The notes under the pieces: generated by a model
Databases searched by the model: none
What the model saw: the letters and a program-made list of their open reading frames with translations, nothing else
Told to the model about the DNA's origin: nothing
NCBI GenBank assembly: GCA_029379385.1
Contig: CM055605.1
Coordinates: forward strand, 15,907,001-15,971,000
DNA length: 64,000 bases
Direction of reading: 5' to 3'
Origin: Quillaja saponaria
Taxonomy: Eukaryota > Streptophyta > Magnoliopsida > Fabales > Quillajaceae
Shown: in pieces, positions 36,999 through 48,829 of the stretch
How the letters are laid out: each line of letters starts with the position of its first letter
Numbering within the stretch: the stretch's first letter is position 1
Position numbers and translations under genes: made by a program

Positions 36999-37392
36999 TA
37001 GATCCTTGTATTGCATTGGACTTATTTTCCTATTTTTTGCACCTTAGATGTTGTGAATTTTCACTTCTGAAAGCTAGAAGAGTATAAAAATTTTGTTGAG
37101 CTAACACTGACTTATTACCTATATTGAAACCTAAAAGAATAAAAAGATCTCTAGTTATTCCGTGATGAAAAATTCAAATTTAGGATCTGGAAGTCAAATT
37201 CTTCATTTTTATGTGGTGCTTTTTTAGAAATTCTAATATTTTTTTATATTTCATACTGCATGAAGAAGATTGGTCACTATTACTAATTATCAGGTTTGTA
37301 AAGCATCTATTTTATTTTTACGCCAGTAAGAATAACAGCATTTGTATGTCTTTGATGTTCTTTTAACATGGATGCTTCGGATTAATTTTTAT

Positions 37393-37467
37393 AGCATTGG
37401 CTGGATGGTTGTTTATCAGAGCACTAAGAAAAGAGCTAGTTGGCCTAACTGTCCTATATTAGGGGTA
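37393..37467 (+). pseudogene. captured-gene exon fragment inside CACTA, unit 2
   Basis: Copy of the exon at 5833-5906. The frame reads AGWLFIRALRKELVGLTVLY, then a TAG where unit 1 has CAG. Donor GGTAAGC is intact. Confidence 0.4.
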
Positions 37468-37940
37468 AGCTCTTATTGTCATTCTCATCTTAAATTTTTT
37501 AGGATTGTATCAATTTTCTTTTACTGTATTTTAGAAAGATAATAAAATATCCATTGGTATTTTACCTATGTGGTGTGACAAATATTGGCTTGTCTTTAGA
37601 GATTGATTGGAGATAGGTGATAATTTTATTGCATTGAACGTTTAATTCATCACTTCTAAGCTTATTTGGGGTTAGATTGCCCATTTCAATCCTTAGTTCA
37701 TTTAAATGGTTAGGTTGTCTAGTTTTGTTACTATGTTAATTACTTGACTTGTAAAAGTTGACCATCTAGTTATTTGTGGCTCATTTGAACTTAGTAACTA
37801 ATTTATCATTGAGCAAGTTGATGCTTTATACTTTTAGACTGTTTATATGCAAACATGTGAAGAAGATGTTTATTTGAGCTATCACTTTTTCCTTATCATT
37901 TTAATTAATTCTATGAATTATGTTTCATTTGAAATTGAAG

Positions 37941-37972
37941 GATTATTGGAAGAGGCAGAAAAAATGATGAAG
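37941..37972 (+). pseudogene. 32-nt captured exon in CACTA, unit 2
   Basis: Between AAATTGAAG and GTATATAC. One frame reads LLEEAEKMMK. In unit 1 (6371-6402) the acceptor is the better TTGTAG. Short acidic/basic helical sequence; no family recognised. Confidence 0.35.
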
Positions 37973-38413
37973 GTATATACTGTTAAATTGGTAAATATAT
38001 TTTTTTTTTAACATGCAAATGCTATCATTCAATATTGAATTGGATAACAAAGTTTAGAATATTTGTATATGCATTTGAAAAAATATCTTATCAAATTTTT
38101 TATAACTTAGCATGACTAGTAACTCACATTATTTTACTTAGAATTTCAACTGAATATAGTTCGCTCAATCTTGTGTATATAATCTTTATGATTGATGGTC
38201 TTAGGAAAAAAAAAATCTACATTATGATATTTTCTTTTAGTTTTCCTTTTGGTATGTGTGGTAGCTTATATGCTCCAAAAGTAGACTTAATGGTGTACCT
38301 CTACTTGCCAATTGAAGGATTGTTTTAGGTGCTTCAAAATTTTGAAGTAACTAAAATTGAGCAGTTATTTTACTTTTTTGAAGATTGATTTTTCTGTTTT
38401 TAAATTTTGTAGG

Positions 38414-38470
38414 CTGAAAGTGATATTGCAAATATAATGTAAAAGTTTAGACAGCTTAAGGAAGACAAGG
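38414..38470 (+). pseudogene. 57-nt captured exon in CACTA, unit 2
   Basis: Between TTTTGTAG and GTAGTTT. It reads AESDIANIM, a TAA, then KFRQLKEDK; the stop is one C-to-T change from CAA. The unit 3 copy (near 52260-52314) has the same stop. A coiled-coil-like charged composition. Its length is an exact multiple of three. Confidence 0.45.
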
Positions 38471-38726
38471 TAGTTTAATTATCTATATCGATCCATTCTA
38501 CGTAATAAGATTGCAAGCCATTAACTTGCAAGGACATTGGTTATCTGCAACGGTTGTGGATAAGTTTATCTGCAACAGTTGTTTTTACCGCTGTAGAAAT
38601 TGGTTATTAATGATGCCATTTTCTTCAATGGGCTTACCTGCGATGGAAACCCGTTGCCCATGATGGGTTTATGCGATTTGTGACAGTTTTTGCTTTTCAT
38701 GGATAATTATTTTTGTTGTAATGTGC

Positions 38727-39840
38727 AGCCAATTCATACACCGATTAGCAACCTCCACCTTCCTTCTCCTCTCTTCCTTTCCCATTTTGGAGTTCCCTTT
38801 CTCCTTGTTTGCCTGCAGCAAGGCAGCAGCAGCTTCCTTTCAATCTTTTAGCCAGGTTGCCCTGGTTTTGGTTACCTATTTCAGCCATGGAAGCCTTGCC
38901 ATGTACCTTGAGTGAGTGGGCTATTTCTATGTCTCTATATAATTAATTCATTCTTTTCTTTTACTTATTGATAATTGAGGAGGTGTTGAGTTTAGTGAGT
39001 TTGGGAGGAGTAGTTAGAATTTGATATTGACGGAAAGTGTGATAGTTAATCATTTAAGAGAAAAAGAAAGCTTGAATTAGATAGGATTATATAGTTGGAA
39101 ATATATGTAATTCAAGTTTTAATTCCTTTGATTAACTAAACCAATTTCAAATTTTATTTTGGAATATAAGTAACATGGGAAGTAATATTGTGTTAACTAT
39201 TTTGGGGTATGTACAGATATAATACACATACACATGAAACAAAAGTAATTATGCTCTTAAGATGTTCATAAAAATGCCTAAATGAAACTAGTTGTAATAA
39301 GATGAGTAAAACTTGGAATGTTAAAACTTTTATGGTTAGGGATTATTTGAATAAAAATTGAAAGTTTAGAGAAAATAGGTATTGAAAGGTTATTTAGTTA
39401 CTTAAATACAAGGAAGCTTGGAAGATGATAAAAGAATGAGAACATCATAGGTAGTAATAATTGAAAAAGGAAACACGGGAATTTAATTGTACTATGATGA
39501 AAAAATGGATAACGTAAGCTTTTGATGGATCTTATTAAACAACAATAACTGATACCAATTATATGACGGCAAGATTTGCATTTGAGATCGTGGACTTGAA
39601 GCCACAAGATGAAAATTTGCAGTCACTTTAGGATTAGGTGTCAGATTTTGAATTGTTATAGTTCAGTTCATTCATTATTGTGTTATAAAGCGGTGCGAAG
39701 CTCCTTTTGGTATATTGTTGCTATTAGTGATTAGTTGAATGTAACTAGGGATTATATATTTGTATTTTGGGCATGTTACAAGGTACAGGGAACCTATACT
39801 GAAATTTTTAATAAATTGTATGTACTTCAGTAAATAACAT
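38727..39840 (+). mobile_element. LTR-like block C, unit 2, internally deleted
   Basis: Matches 52548-53459, then jumps at 39539 (CTTATTAA/ACAAC) to sequence matching 55362, a deletion of about 1.9 kb that removes the R-region motif. It then keeps the stretch with GATTTGCATTTGAGATCGTGG to CATTTTG and joins block E exactly as unit 1 does. The 38727-38900 part has the C/T-rich coding-like stretch also seen in unit 3. Confidence 0.6.
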
Positions 39841-40780
39841 TTTGGTTCTAATACATTGGACCAGTAGTTGGTAACACCGACTTGACCAGCAGGTAAAGAT
39901 CGATCAACATCATCTTTTTGCCCACACATTTTTCCTGACTAATTTCAGCAACAAACTTACATCGGTAATATTGTGTTTTTGATCAAAATTCTATTTTGGT
40001 TAGCTTCATAATTAGTTTCGAGTAAATTACACCCATTCCCTTGAGTTTTGGTGAAATAACACAAGTTCAAAACTTGGATAAATCGATAATCCCCTCTCTT
40101 TGATGGATAGAAAAGTTAACGATGTTACAAAATAATTTTGGTAAAATACTAAAAAATCATGTTTATATCTCTAAAGTAACTAAAGGTCTTATTTTTACTT
40201 TTCACTTTTCAAATGAGTTATAATACTCACTTTTTTTAATATCAACCTTTATTTTTTAAAATTTGTTTTCCTAATATCAACTTCAATTTTTTTTTTCTAC
40301 TATATTATCCCTAATAAAAAAAATACTTGAAAGTAAATAGATTAAATTTATTAGTGATATTCTAAAAACAACCTATGACATAACTTTACGATAAAAATAA
40401 GTCTGAATTTTAGTATTTTCTCTTCAAATAAATAGACTTTAAATTTGAACATATTTTTACCCCTATAACCTGTTAAAAAATAAATAAAGTTAAAAAACTT
40501 AAATAAATTGTGTTATATTAATTAATAAAAGAATAAAGACTTATACTAATAATAAAATATTACCATTTTTCATTTTTATATATTTCAACCTATAAATGAA
40601 AAAATATATTATTTTTTTAAAAGTGTTTGAATTTATCTTTTAAATTGAAAGAGATTTACATTTTTTAATTTCGTATTTAATACTCAAATTCAATGTAACA
40701 TTTATATATAAATATGTATATATATTTATACTAGTTACCTGCAAGCACATACTTGTATATGTGTATATATATATACTAGT
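39841..40780. repeat. AT-rich block E, unit 2
   Basis: Matches 8199-9245 and 55860-56903. The purine-rich minisatellite at its right edge is missing and replaced by an AT/ATGTGT stretch (40705-40780). Confidence 0.5.
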
Positions 40781-40938
40781 TGTCGTACCCTTCACGGAGG
40801 CATGACTGATCAAAGGAATGGATTGCCAACTCTTCGTAACCCGTACTCTAAAACAAGAAAGCAACTACGACTCTTAACCAAACTAATGATGAAAAGTAAA
40901 GATTTATAAAACAAAAGTTAGTTGTAAAAGTTTGCCTA
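40781..40938 (-). mobile_element. LTR D end fragment, unit 2
   Basis: Begins TGTCGTACCC, a one-base variant of TGTCACACCC apart from the A-to-G change, and after about 158 bp is joined to the middle of block X at AGTTTG/CCTACATG. The joint shares TTTG. Confidence 0.65.
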
Positions 40939-42634
40939 CATGAATTAGTCTACTAATATATATTACCAACTTAGGAAAATAAATTAATAATTTAAATTTA
41001 TTTAATATAGTCACACCAACAAAATATTCAATTTAATGTTCATAATATTAAATATAATATAATTATACTGACATTAATTAAATTACTAAAATATTGATAT
41101 TATATATTAACAACCTAGGAAAATAAAAATAAAAATTTGAAATTTATTTAATATAGTCACACCTACAAATGTTTAATTTAATATTTATAATATAATTTTT
41201 TCTTCATTAATAAGATTATTAATATATTGATATTATATATTAATAACTTAGGAAATAAAAATAAAAATATGAAATTCATTTAATATAGTCACATTTACAA
41301 AATATTATATATCAATTAGCATGTTTTGGTGATACATAACACATTTTGGGGTTTTAATTAACTTTTTAACTAGATTTAAATGCATATTAGTATGACCTAT
41401 CAAAATATTAAAAATTCAATTAAATTTTAATTTTTTTAGATTTTAGAAAAGAAAAAAAAAGAAAAAAAAAGAAGAAGTGAAATCTAGACTAACCAGATCT
41501 GTCCTATGTTGTCCAGTTTACACAATTCAATCCACAAAATATTTTTATGGTTCAAATCAGTGTTTCTCTACCATGCAACTAACATTCTAACCATTCGAGT
41601 GGATTAGATTTTTAAAACACAAATTTATTTTTGTGAAATATAAATTTGGTATCAACCCATATTGCTAATCTCCGTATTTTCTTTTATTTCATTAATAATT
41701 ACAATATTGTGAACATAACTATATATTTCATGACTAAAAATGGACAATAAAAATAACAAAAAAACATATTATTAAATTACATGGTATTGTTCTCTTACTT
41801 GCTTCATAGATATATCTTTGCCATAATTTCGGTATATGTAATTGAGATTTAAGGTCTTTTTTGCATATTAGTGGTGTTTTTTTTTTTCAATACTATTAAA
41901 ATTCTGGTTAACATAAGTACAATTATAATTAGATTTTCTCTTGAAAACACTTTTATAGATAAACTCAAAATCAAATAAATGGATTTCTAGTTTCTTTAAC
42001 CATCTTTTTCTAATTTTATATTGCCAAATAAAATTCAAACTTTTTTACCTTATTGATATCAATACATTTTTCTTAAACTACAATTAAAATTTCTCTTTTT
42101 CTATAGGATTTTTTTGTTTTTTTAATGATATCTTAGAGTTACTTGTTGTTAAGGTTTAATGGTTGAAAATTAAATTTTAAAATAAATAAGAATCCATCAA
42201 TTACTTTGCACTTAATCATCATCGAGATAATAAATGATTAAAAAAATACATATGCACTTGAACAAATAATAGTGTTCAACCGAACAAGATTATTGGGTTT
42301 TTGATAAAATTCACTTGACCTGACTAAATTGATTTGATAAAAATTTTACTTGATTTTTGAAGTCAAATAATCTGTGACGATATAAAATTGTACCTAATTA
42401 AAAAGTCAGTTAGTCCTGATTGCATATTTCGTTAATTGGGCCTTATCCCACAATGGGCCAATAATTATTTAAAATGAAAACTAGGAACTAGATACCATGA
42501 ATTTAAATGTTTTCATGATCTTCTTATCCATTGTTTTTCTCACAATTCATTACATTATTTTCATAAACATTATAAAATATATTGATCACATCATCCTTGT
42601 TCCATGTAAAAATTATGCCCCACATCTCACTCAC

Positions 42635-42750
42635 CTCTGCTGTGTTGAACAACTCAGCTTTTAACAACTTCATCACACTATTTTATTCTCCATTTGCTCC
42701 CTCCTCCTCGTGGATCCATTTGGGCATGAGTTCAATATGCCAATAACAAA
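42635..42750 (-). pseudogene. third pseudo-exon of minus-strand gene relic, unit 2
   Basis: A 116-nt piece between TTTTAG and GTGAGTGAG. The frame reads CYWHIELMPKWIHEEEGANG, then E and one TAA, then NSVMKLLKAELFNTAE to the donor. Unit 1b has TAC where this copy has TAA. Both splice signals, the length and the long frame make this the most convincing exon of the relic. Parent family not recognised. Confidence 0.5.
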
Positions 42751-42973
42751 CTAAAATATTATCAAATAGACAAACATTGTCAATAATAAAATAATTATTT
42801 TTTTATAATAAGAAGAAGAATATTTTATAGATGTAAAGATGCAAAAGAAAAGATGTACACACCGCAACAAAAAGAACATGTAGGCATGTTCACAATTGTA
42901 AAGCCTGCTCTCCAGGATTCCTAGATAGTGCAGCCACATATACGATCTCTAGGTATGGTGCCAGGGCCTTTAC

Positions 42974-43064
42974 CTAAAATTGTGAAACTTGGGAGAAATA
43001 CTTGTAGTATGGTTCAAAGGTTGCTGTGATGGAAAACCACCATCAGTGTCCTCCCCCTTTATTT
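42974..43064 (-). pseudogene. second pseudo-exon of minus-strand gene relic, unit 2
   Basis: 91 nt from TTTAG to TAG|GTAAAGG. The frame is open throughout, including GGFPSQQPLNHTTSISPKF; polar, Ser/Pro/His-rich, so likely a disordered part. Its phase does not match exon 1 or exon 3 as drawn, so an exon may be missing or limits shifted. Confidence 0.45.
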
Positions 43065-43166
43065 CTAAACACATATAGGAAACAAAACCAGGGGAAAAAA
43101 TAGTTACGAACAATTTTTTATGAAATGAAAATGAAAACTTCTAATGTGAATTGCAATGAATAACAC

Positions 43167-43271
43167 CTTTTTTGATGTATCATTGATTTGATCGGTAGAT
43201 GAAGAAAAATATCTTCAATTAATATCATCATTTTCATCACATTTATCTTCTTCAACTACTTCAGTGGCCAT
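43167..43271 (-). pseudogene. first pseudo-exon of minus-strand gene relic, unit 2
   Basis: ATG at 43271 in CCATGGCC opens MATEVVEEDKCDENDDIN, then TGA at codon 19 where unit 1 has TGG. After it SSSTDQINDTSKK is still readable to AAG|GTG. The premature stop makes this copy non-coding unless re-initiated. Confidence 0.5.
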
Positions 43272-43328
43272 GGATAACATAAAAGAAGACAAAGTTGTGT
43301 TGTGGCTTAGCGACCTCAGGCTTGTCAC

Positions 43329-43336
43329 TTTATATA
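43329..43336 (-). promoter_or_regulatory. TATA box of minus-strand gene relic, unit 2
   Basis: TATATAAA, 58 bp upstream of the ATG, as in unit 1. Confidence 0.5.
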
Positions 43337-43806
43337 GATTGATATATGTTCTACCTACAACGTGTCTCCATTGCTATTATTGGGTGATAAGTGTATGATT
43401 TTATATTTCATTAAGAAACCTATAGGCAAGAGTAATACAATATACCTGGTTGGTTTAGCTTGGATAAAAGTGATATCGTTCAAGTTTGGCAATTGTTAGA
43501 TGCATGCATTACCCTAATCAAGCATTGGGTTTCCTAACTTCATATTTACCAGTTTTATATTAGGGGCACAAGCCTTCCAATGTAACTTCATTTATAGAGA
43601 TATCAACAAGTATAATTAATTCGTGAACTAATTGATAGGCAAGAAAAACATGTAAGAGGAGAATCAGTGAAAATATTAATTTCACGTGTTAATATTAAAA
43701 TCAAAGATATGTATATTAATTTTATGGTTTTATATTTCAAAGACTTGCTTTATATTTTCTTTATGCATTGACAAACAAGAAATATATATATATATATATA
43801 TCATTG

Positions 43807-44170
43807 ATTTGATCAGTTGAGTTGGTGTGCCTTAGCAATGCAACCTCAGACTTGTCGATTTATTCGATTTATACAGATGATTATGTTCTATCTACTATAT
43901 ATCTCCATCACTATTGTTGGGTGATGAGTGTATGGTTTTAGGTTTCATTAAGAAAACTATAAGAGTAATACAATGTACGTAGTTGGTTTAGTTGGGATAA
44001 GAGTGATGCTATTCAAGTTTAGAAATTATTAGATGCATGCACTACCTTAATCAAGTATTGGGTTTTCTAAATTGCTATTTAAAAGCTTTATATAAGGTCA
44101 CAAGTTTTACGATGTAATTTTATTTATAGGGATATCAACAAGTATAGTTCATTCGTGAACTACTTGTAAA
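43807..44170 (-). repeat. diverged second copy of relic promoter region, unit 2
   Basis: About 360 bp repeating 43300-43650 at lower similarity (GGTGATGAGTGTATG, AGATGCATGCA, GATATCAACAAGTATA all present). It lacks the exon 1 coding part. With 29976-30120 it shows an old tandem duplication of the relic's 5' end, made before the large array. Confidence 0.6.
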
Positions 44171-44493
44171 AAATTTTGGATAGAGATCAACTAGTTTTCT
44201 AAACAAGTTAGAGTTTAAGTTTTATTTTTGATTAGTTCACCAAACAAGTGAAACGCAATCTTAGTAAAGCTCATCCGCTAAACTCGTGAGTCTAACTTCT
44301 TAAATATATAATATAAATAAATATATACTATGTAATTTAATATTTAATTATGTTGATATTTTCATAGCATAATTAGCATATATATATGTATATATATATA
44401 TATATATATAAATTCATGATAAATATTTAAATGAAAATAATATAAGAATAAGCTTACTGACAATCCACTAGGTTAGAATAAAAAGAAGAAAAA

Positions 44494-47400
44494 TGTCACA
44501 CCCCTTATGGAGGCATGACTGGCCGGAGGATTGGGTAACAAACCCATCGTAACCCTGACTTCAAAACAAAGTAACAAACCTGACTCATGACCCAACTAAA
44601 GAATAAAAGTAGCTTTTCTAAAATACAAGATCACTGTAAAAGTTTATTTCCTATAATAATTAACAAGTTACTGAAAATTTTTGGCAGAGGTTCCCAACAA
44701 AATGGAACATGCCTCAAAATACAAATACCTATGTTCCTGATTTCACACAACACTAGCACAAAGACAACAAGGAGCTCCGCTCCATCCACATTTAATCAAG
44801 AAGAGTAATTAGACTTTTACATATACCAAAATTAGACACCTCACAGTTCTAATGTGACTGCAAACTTTCATCCTTGACTTGAAGTATAAGATCATGGAAA
44901 TACTTTACCGTACTCAATCGGCATGTCACAAGCTCGAAGACACCATGTACAGAACTCATGTTATAAAAAAAAATTCACAAAAGAGGGGTGAGTACTATGG
45001 ACTCCATGAGTGGAAAATCGTATCCAAAGGGTACTAGCATCATACCACACAAGTGTATAACATATATAGTAACATCATGTAACATTGTTCATACCTTAAT
45101 TCATATTACACGTGTATATTATAATCGTTATAAATCACAATTTACAAAAAACACAGGATCACAAACTAATCAGAGTAAGAATATCAAACAAAACAACCAA
45201 AGGGCCAACGAGTGACTCAGCCCCACACAATATTATCATCCCCTAGTAGGCATTTACGTGCCCGCACAACAAATTGATATAAGTACACAATCCATCCCAC
45301 CGGGGCTGAGCACTGAATTAATTAGAAAAAACATTTATCAACATCATAATTTTTATGATTTTAAAACAAAATATCTTAGGTGCACCTAGATCTAAATTTC
45401 AAAATAAAAAAAATTTCTCAGAAAAACTTTCATGTGTTGGCCCTTATCAATCACAGACAATTTCAAGCAAGAATAATTCAACTAACTCCCTAAAATATTG
45501 CACTAGCACATTTATTTAAATACACATACAATTGAACATAATAATCTAGCCCCTAAAGGCATAAATTAACCTCTCACCCGTTACCGATCCTCATTCGTCA
45601 CTCACACTTGCGTCCACGCATCTCATCAGGTCCACATTAGAATCTGGAACTAAAATTCATATTCCCAAATAATATTTAGTTCATAAACGTTATTGTTATA
45701 ATCTTTTAGTTACTAAGCTTATATCTCAACTTGTATAGGTTTCTTTATGAAAGTTTTCCATTAAGCTATTACATGTCCATTAATATGAATTGGACTTTAT
45801 GTGATAGGTTAATAATGAATAAACATTTTAAATGTCTTGACAATGCATAGGGTAGAAGGAACCATTAGAAAAGATAGAAAGCACTTAGTGAGTTAGAGGT
45901 ATTGAAACTGTCCAAACATGGGATTTGGACTAGTGTTCACTTTAATTGTCATATCTTTCTCTAGGAAATTATGAATCCAATTTTGTAAAATTTATAAAAT
46001 ATTAAACGCATGTAGCGTTATAATGGTATATCATTTGTAATTTTTGGATTTGTATATCAATAAATGTTATTCTTTGAAATTGCATCAAATTTTGCAAAAT
46101 GTAGGATTTTGACAGCTCTAACCTAACCTTAGTTAATGAACATAACTTTCTCTAGGAGAAATGAAATCCAATTTCGTTTGTCAATTTTGTTAATAAGCAG
46201 GTATATCTATCTTTCTTAGTTAGAAAATTTTCCTAAAATTGGTCTTGAACCCACTCAATTCCTTACATGAACCGAAAATAGGGCACTAAAAATCCTGTGT
46301 GAACTTGCCAGAGTCCAAGAGCTCTAACTCACAACATACTTGGAACCAAGCTACGAAATTTTGTAGACAACATTTTAAGAACATAAGCTACATTTTATCT
46401 TTTGAATTCTTAATTTAATTATGCCCGAAGACACTCAAAATACCGAATTTCTGTTACTCATGAAATCTGCCCCCTGCACCCCTTCAAAACTACATAACTC
46501 TCATTTTCCACACTTTATTCCCAACTAACCCTCATTTGATCACATCCACTACTCACTTTCATTCACTCCTTAACTCAATACATCCACCAACCCTTTGGTC
46601 TTGCTATGAACTTATATTTAAATTTTTAAAACAATTAGCCATCAAGACTTAAATTTACCAAGTTCTAATTAAAAAGTTCTACTCAATCAAATATCCCTAA
46701 ATTACAAAGAGATAAACCAACCTATAATCTAATTAAGCACCACACTTCTTAATTTACCCTCCTAACTTCTTTATATCCAACCCATTTATCTAATTTTTAA
46801 CTATCACGAAATAAAAGGTAAGAACTTCATGAAAATACAATAAATACTTGAGGTTTAGAAACTACCCACACCACAGTTCACTAAGCAGCTAGCCATTGCC
46901 TTACTTGGTGTCCTTAGGGTGGAAACAAGGGTGCAAGGCAAGGCAAGGCTGCTGTCTCTACTCCAACCAAGTTTCATGGTAACCTTGAAGTTGCTATGGA
47001 ATAGAAGGGAGTTGCACGTCCAAGACAAGGGATAGCTACTACAAAAAAATTGAAAACATGCAATTATTGTATGCCAAAATAAAGGCTGCTTTTCATGGTT
47101 GTAAGGTAAAATTATACCTCTTGGCTAACTGACAACTAAACTCTAGACAAGGTAAGGTGAAAATGAAGAAGGGAGGAGAGAAATTTGGCTTGCAAGAGGA
47201 AGGTTTCTTCAAGGCAAAACAAAATGAGTAAAATAGGGCACATGCTGAAATCGAGAGGCAGAGAAATAGAAGGAAAACAGAGGCAGTTGTCATGGAAATT
47301 GAAAGGAAAAAAGACAACTAAGTAGCAGCCAACCAAATCAAGGATGGATGAAGAGGAAAAATAGGGAAGGGAAGGTGGAAGACTCGGCCAAGACTTCTCC

Positions 47401-47556
47401 AGAGAAAGAAGGGTGGTGGCCAAACCAAAAAGGAAAGAAAGAAAAAAACTTCAAGGTCAAAATTTATATATTATATCTAAAACTTGACTTTACGATATGG
47501 AATTAAAACGGTTATTACATTCAAAATTCTAAATGTTACAATATCGGGTTATAACA
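44494..47556 (-). mobile_element. solo LTR A, unit 3
   Basis: A 3063-bp LTR on the minus strand from TGTCACACCCC to CGGGTTATAACA, with AAAAA on both sides (44489-44493, 47557-47561). It is shorter than unit 2 by a deletion of about 0.4-0.5 kb at 47460 that removed sequence equivalent to 33340-33775. The inverted R-region motif is at about 44979-45015. No internal domain. Confidence 0.9.
47136..47423 (-). CDS. small LTR-internal open frame, unit 3 (doubtful gene)
   Basis: 95 codons starting MATTLLSLEKSWPSLPPSL, nearly the same start as the unit 1 frame; the C-terminus diverges by a frameshift after EETFLLQ. Same doubts as for 2012-2305. Confidence 0.15.
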   Translation of the reverse strand: MATTLLSLEKSWPSLPPSLPYFSSSSILDLVGCYLVVFFPFNFHDNCLCFPSISLPLDFSMCPILLILFCLEETFLLQAKFLSSLLHFHLTLSRV

Positions 47557-48829
47557 AAAAATGAAGAATTACATATTTAAAAACTATGAAAAACCAAATT
47601 ATGTTTGTGAAAGGAAAAATTGGTATCGACTTATAACTTATATCTATGATTTCTTCATTTTCATTAACATTAATTTTTATGTCATGCACGTTAAGCTAGC
47701 TGTATTTACATTAGGAAATTTGCTAGAAATAAAATCTTTTATTACAAAATTTCTTATTTTTCTAATCGTTAAAAAAAGTAAAATTAATCTTTAACACAAG
47801 TTTTTGATTTTTATTTTTTATGTCATATAATTAACAATAATTATGTAAACATACTGTAATTGTCTTCACAAATATAACAAGGAAAAATTTAACATACCCC
47901 AAGGGGTAGACCAGATAGTTAAGAAGTTGTGTTCCCTTCATTGACTTTCTTTATTTGAATCGAGATGTGCGTAAAATGGCATGGACGTACCTCTGTGGAA
48001 TAAAAAAAATGAATTAACATAATTTTATGATAATAGTGTGAATTAAAATTTAGCATTATCTAATTAGTAAGTTCATTAGCTGCACTAGTGACAACCAACA
48101 TTAACCTTCCTTTTGCTACAAATATACAAGTAAAAAAAGAAAATGTATTTTTATGATAAATGTGTTATTAAACAAGAAGAATTTTATACTATCATGATTA
48201 AAAGAATTAATAAAATATGAATTTATTAAATAAAAATATTTATTTACTATCCTTATTTATTATTATTAGAAACTCAAATAAAATAAGACATCTTTTTTTT
48301 GTGTTTTTCATCTATATGGTTAGGTCCTAATGAAGTTAGGACACCCAAGATAGTATTAGAGAATTCATGAAAATTTTACTTGCTATAACTCGGTACTGTA
48401 ACGGTAAGTTTTAGGGAACAAAAAGGAAAAACTTAGTACGTTTGGTTATAAACACAAACTAAATAATTGAATAAACAAAATAAAACTATGATTTTTTATC
48501 CTTTTATTTTATTTTCCTTTTCCTTTTCCTTATAGAATTTTTTTCTCTTTGTCTTCCTCCTCCAAGCCTTTTTCCTCCCCCTATTTTCTCGACTCTTCCA
48601 TTAGCTCCATTCAATAAGGCCAAAGCACTAACTTCTCCTCCACTCATTTTATTAGTAGCTTTCGTGTATTAGCAACACCTCCAATAGCCACTGCATTAGC
48701 AAACAACAGCACCTCCAACAGCCTCCAACAACTACTCGGCCACTCTTCTATTTTGGGGTAGTTCCAAATACCTCTAATTCAAGCAATTCTCTTGTTTTCT
48801 TGGAGGTGATTCCTTTTCCTTTTTGTTTT
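47557..48829. other. spacer between LTR A and LTR B, unit 3
   Basis: Matches 33872-35329 with small deletions. Contains the 77-codon frame 47561-47794 (MKNYIFKNYEKPNYVCERKN), which begins one base after the target duplication. No recognised gene. Confidence 0.45.

Larger units (their letters stand above)
36253..38723 (+). mobile_element. CACTA element with captured gene fragments, unit 2
   Basis: A 2471-bp non-autonomous CACTA (En/Spm-class) element. Left end AACTACAAGAAAATCAC (first base changed from C), right end TTTTTGTTGTAATG, imperfect inverted repeats of CACTACAAGAAAA. TGC flanks both sides (36250-36252, 38724-38726), the expected 3-bp duplication and the same as in unit 3. Subterminal zones carry repeats of the type TTATTTGCGACGG / TTATCTGCAACGG (36270-36440; 38540-38690), typical of this class. 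No transposase frame. The interior (36590-38470) holds a host-like gene fragment set: a transit-peptide-like start and exons with AG/GT borders. Confidence 0.9.
40939..44493. other. block X, unit 2, left half deleted
   Basis: Matches X from about 13169 onward. The CACCAC stretch, 62-codon frame, leader exon and micro-exon are gone. The minus-strand gene relic is here in its most readable form: exons 42635-42750, 42974-43064 and the ATG at 43271. 41000-42600 is AT-rich with nothing identified. The tail 44171-44493 leads to the AAAAA target of solo LTR A; it has AT runs at 44379-44410. Confidence 0.55.
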
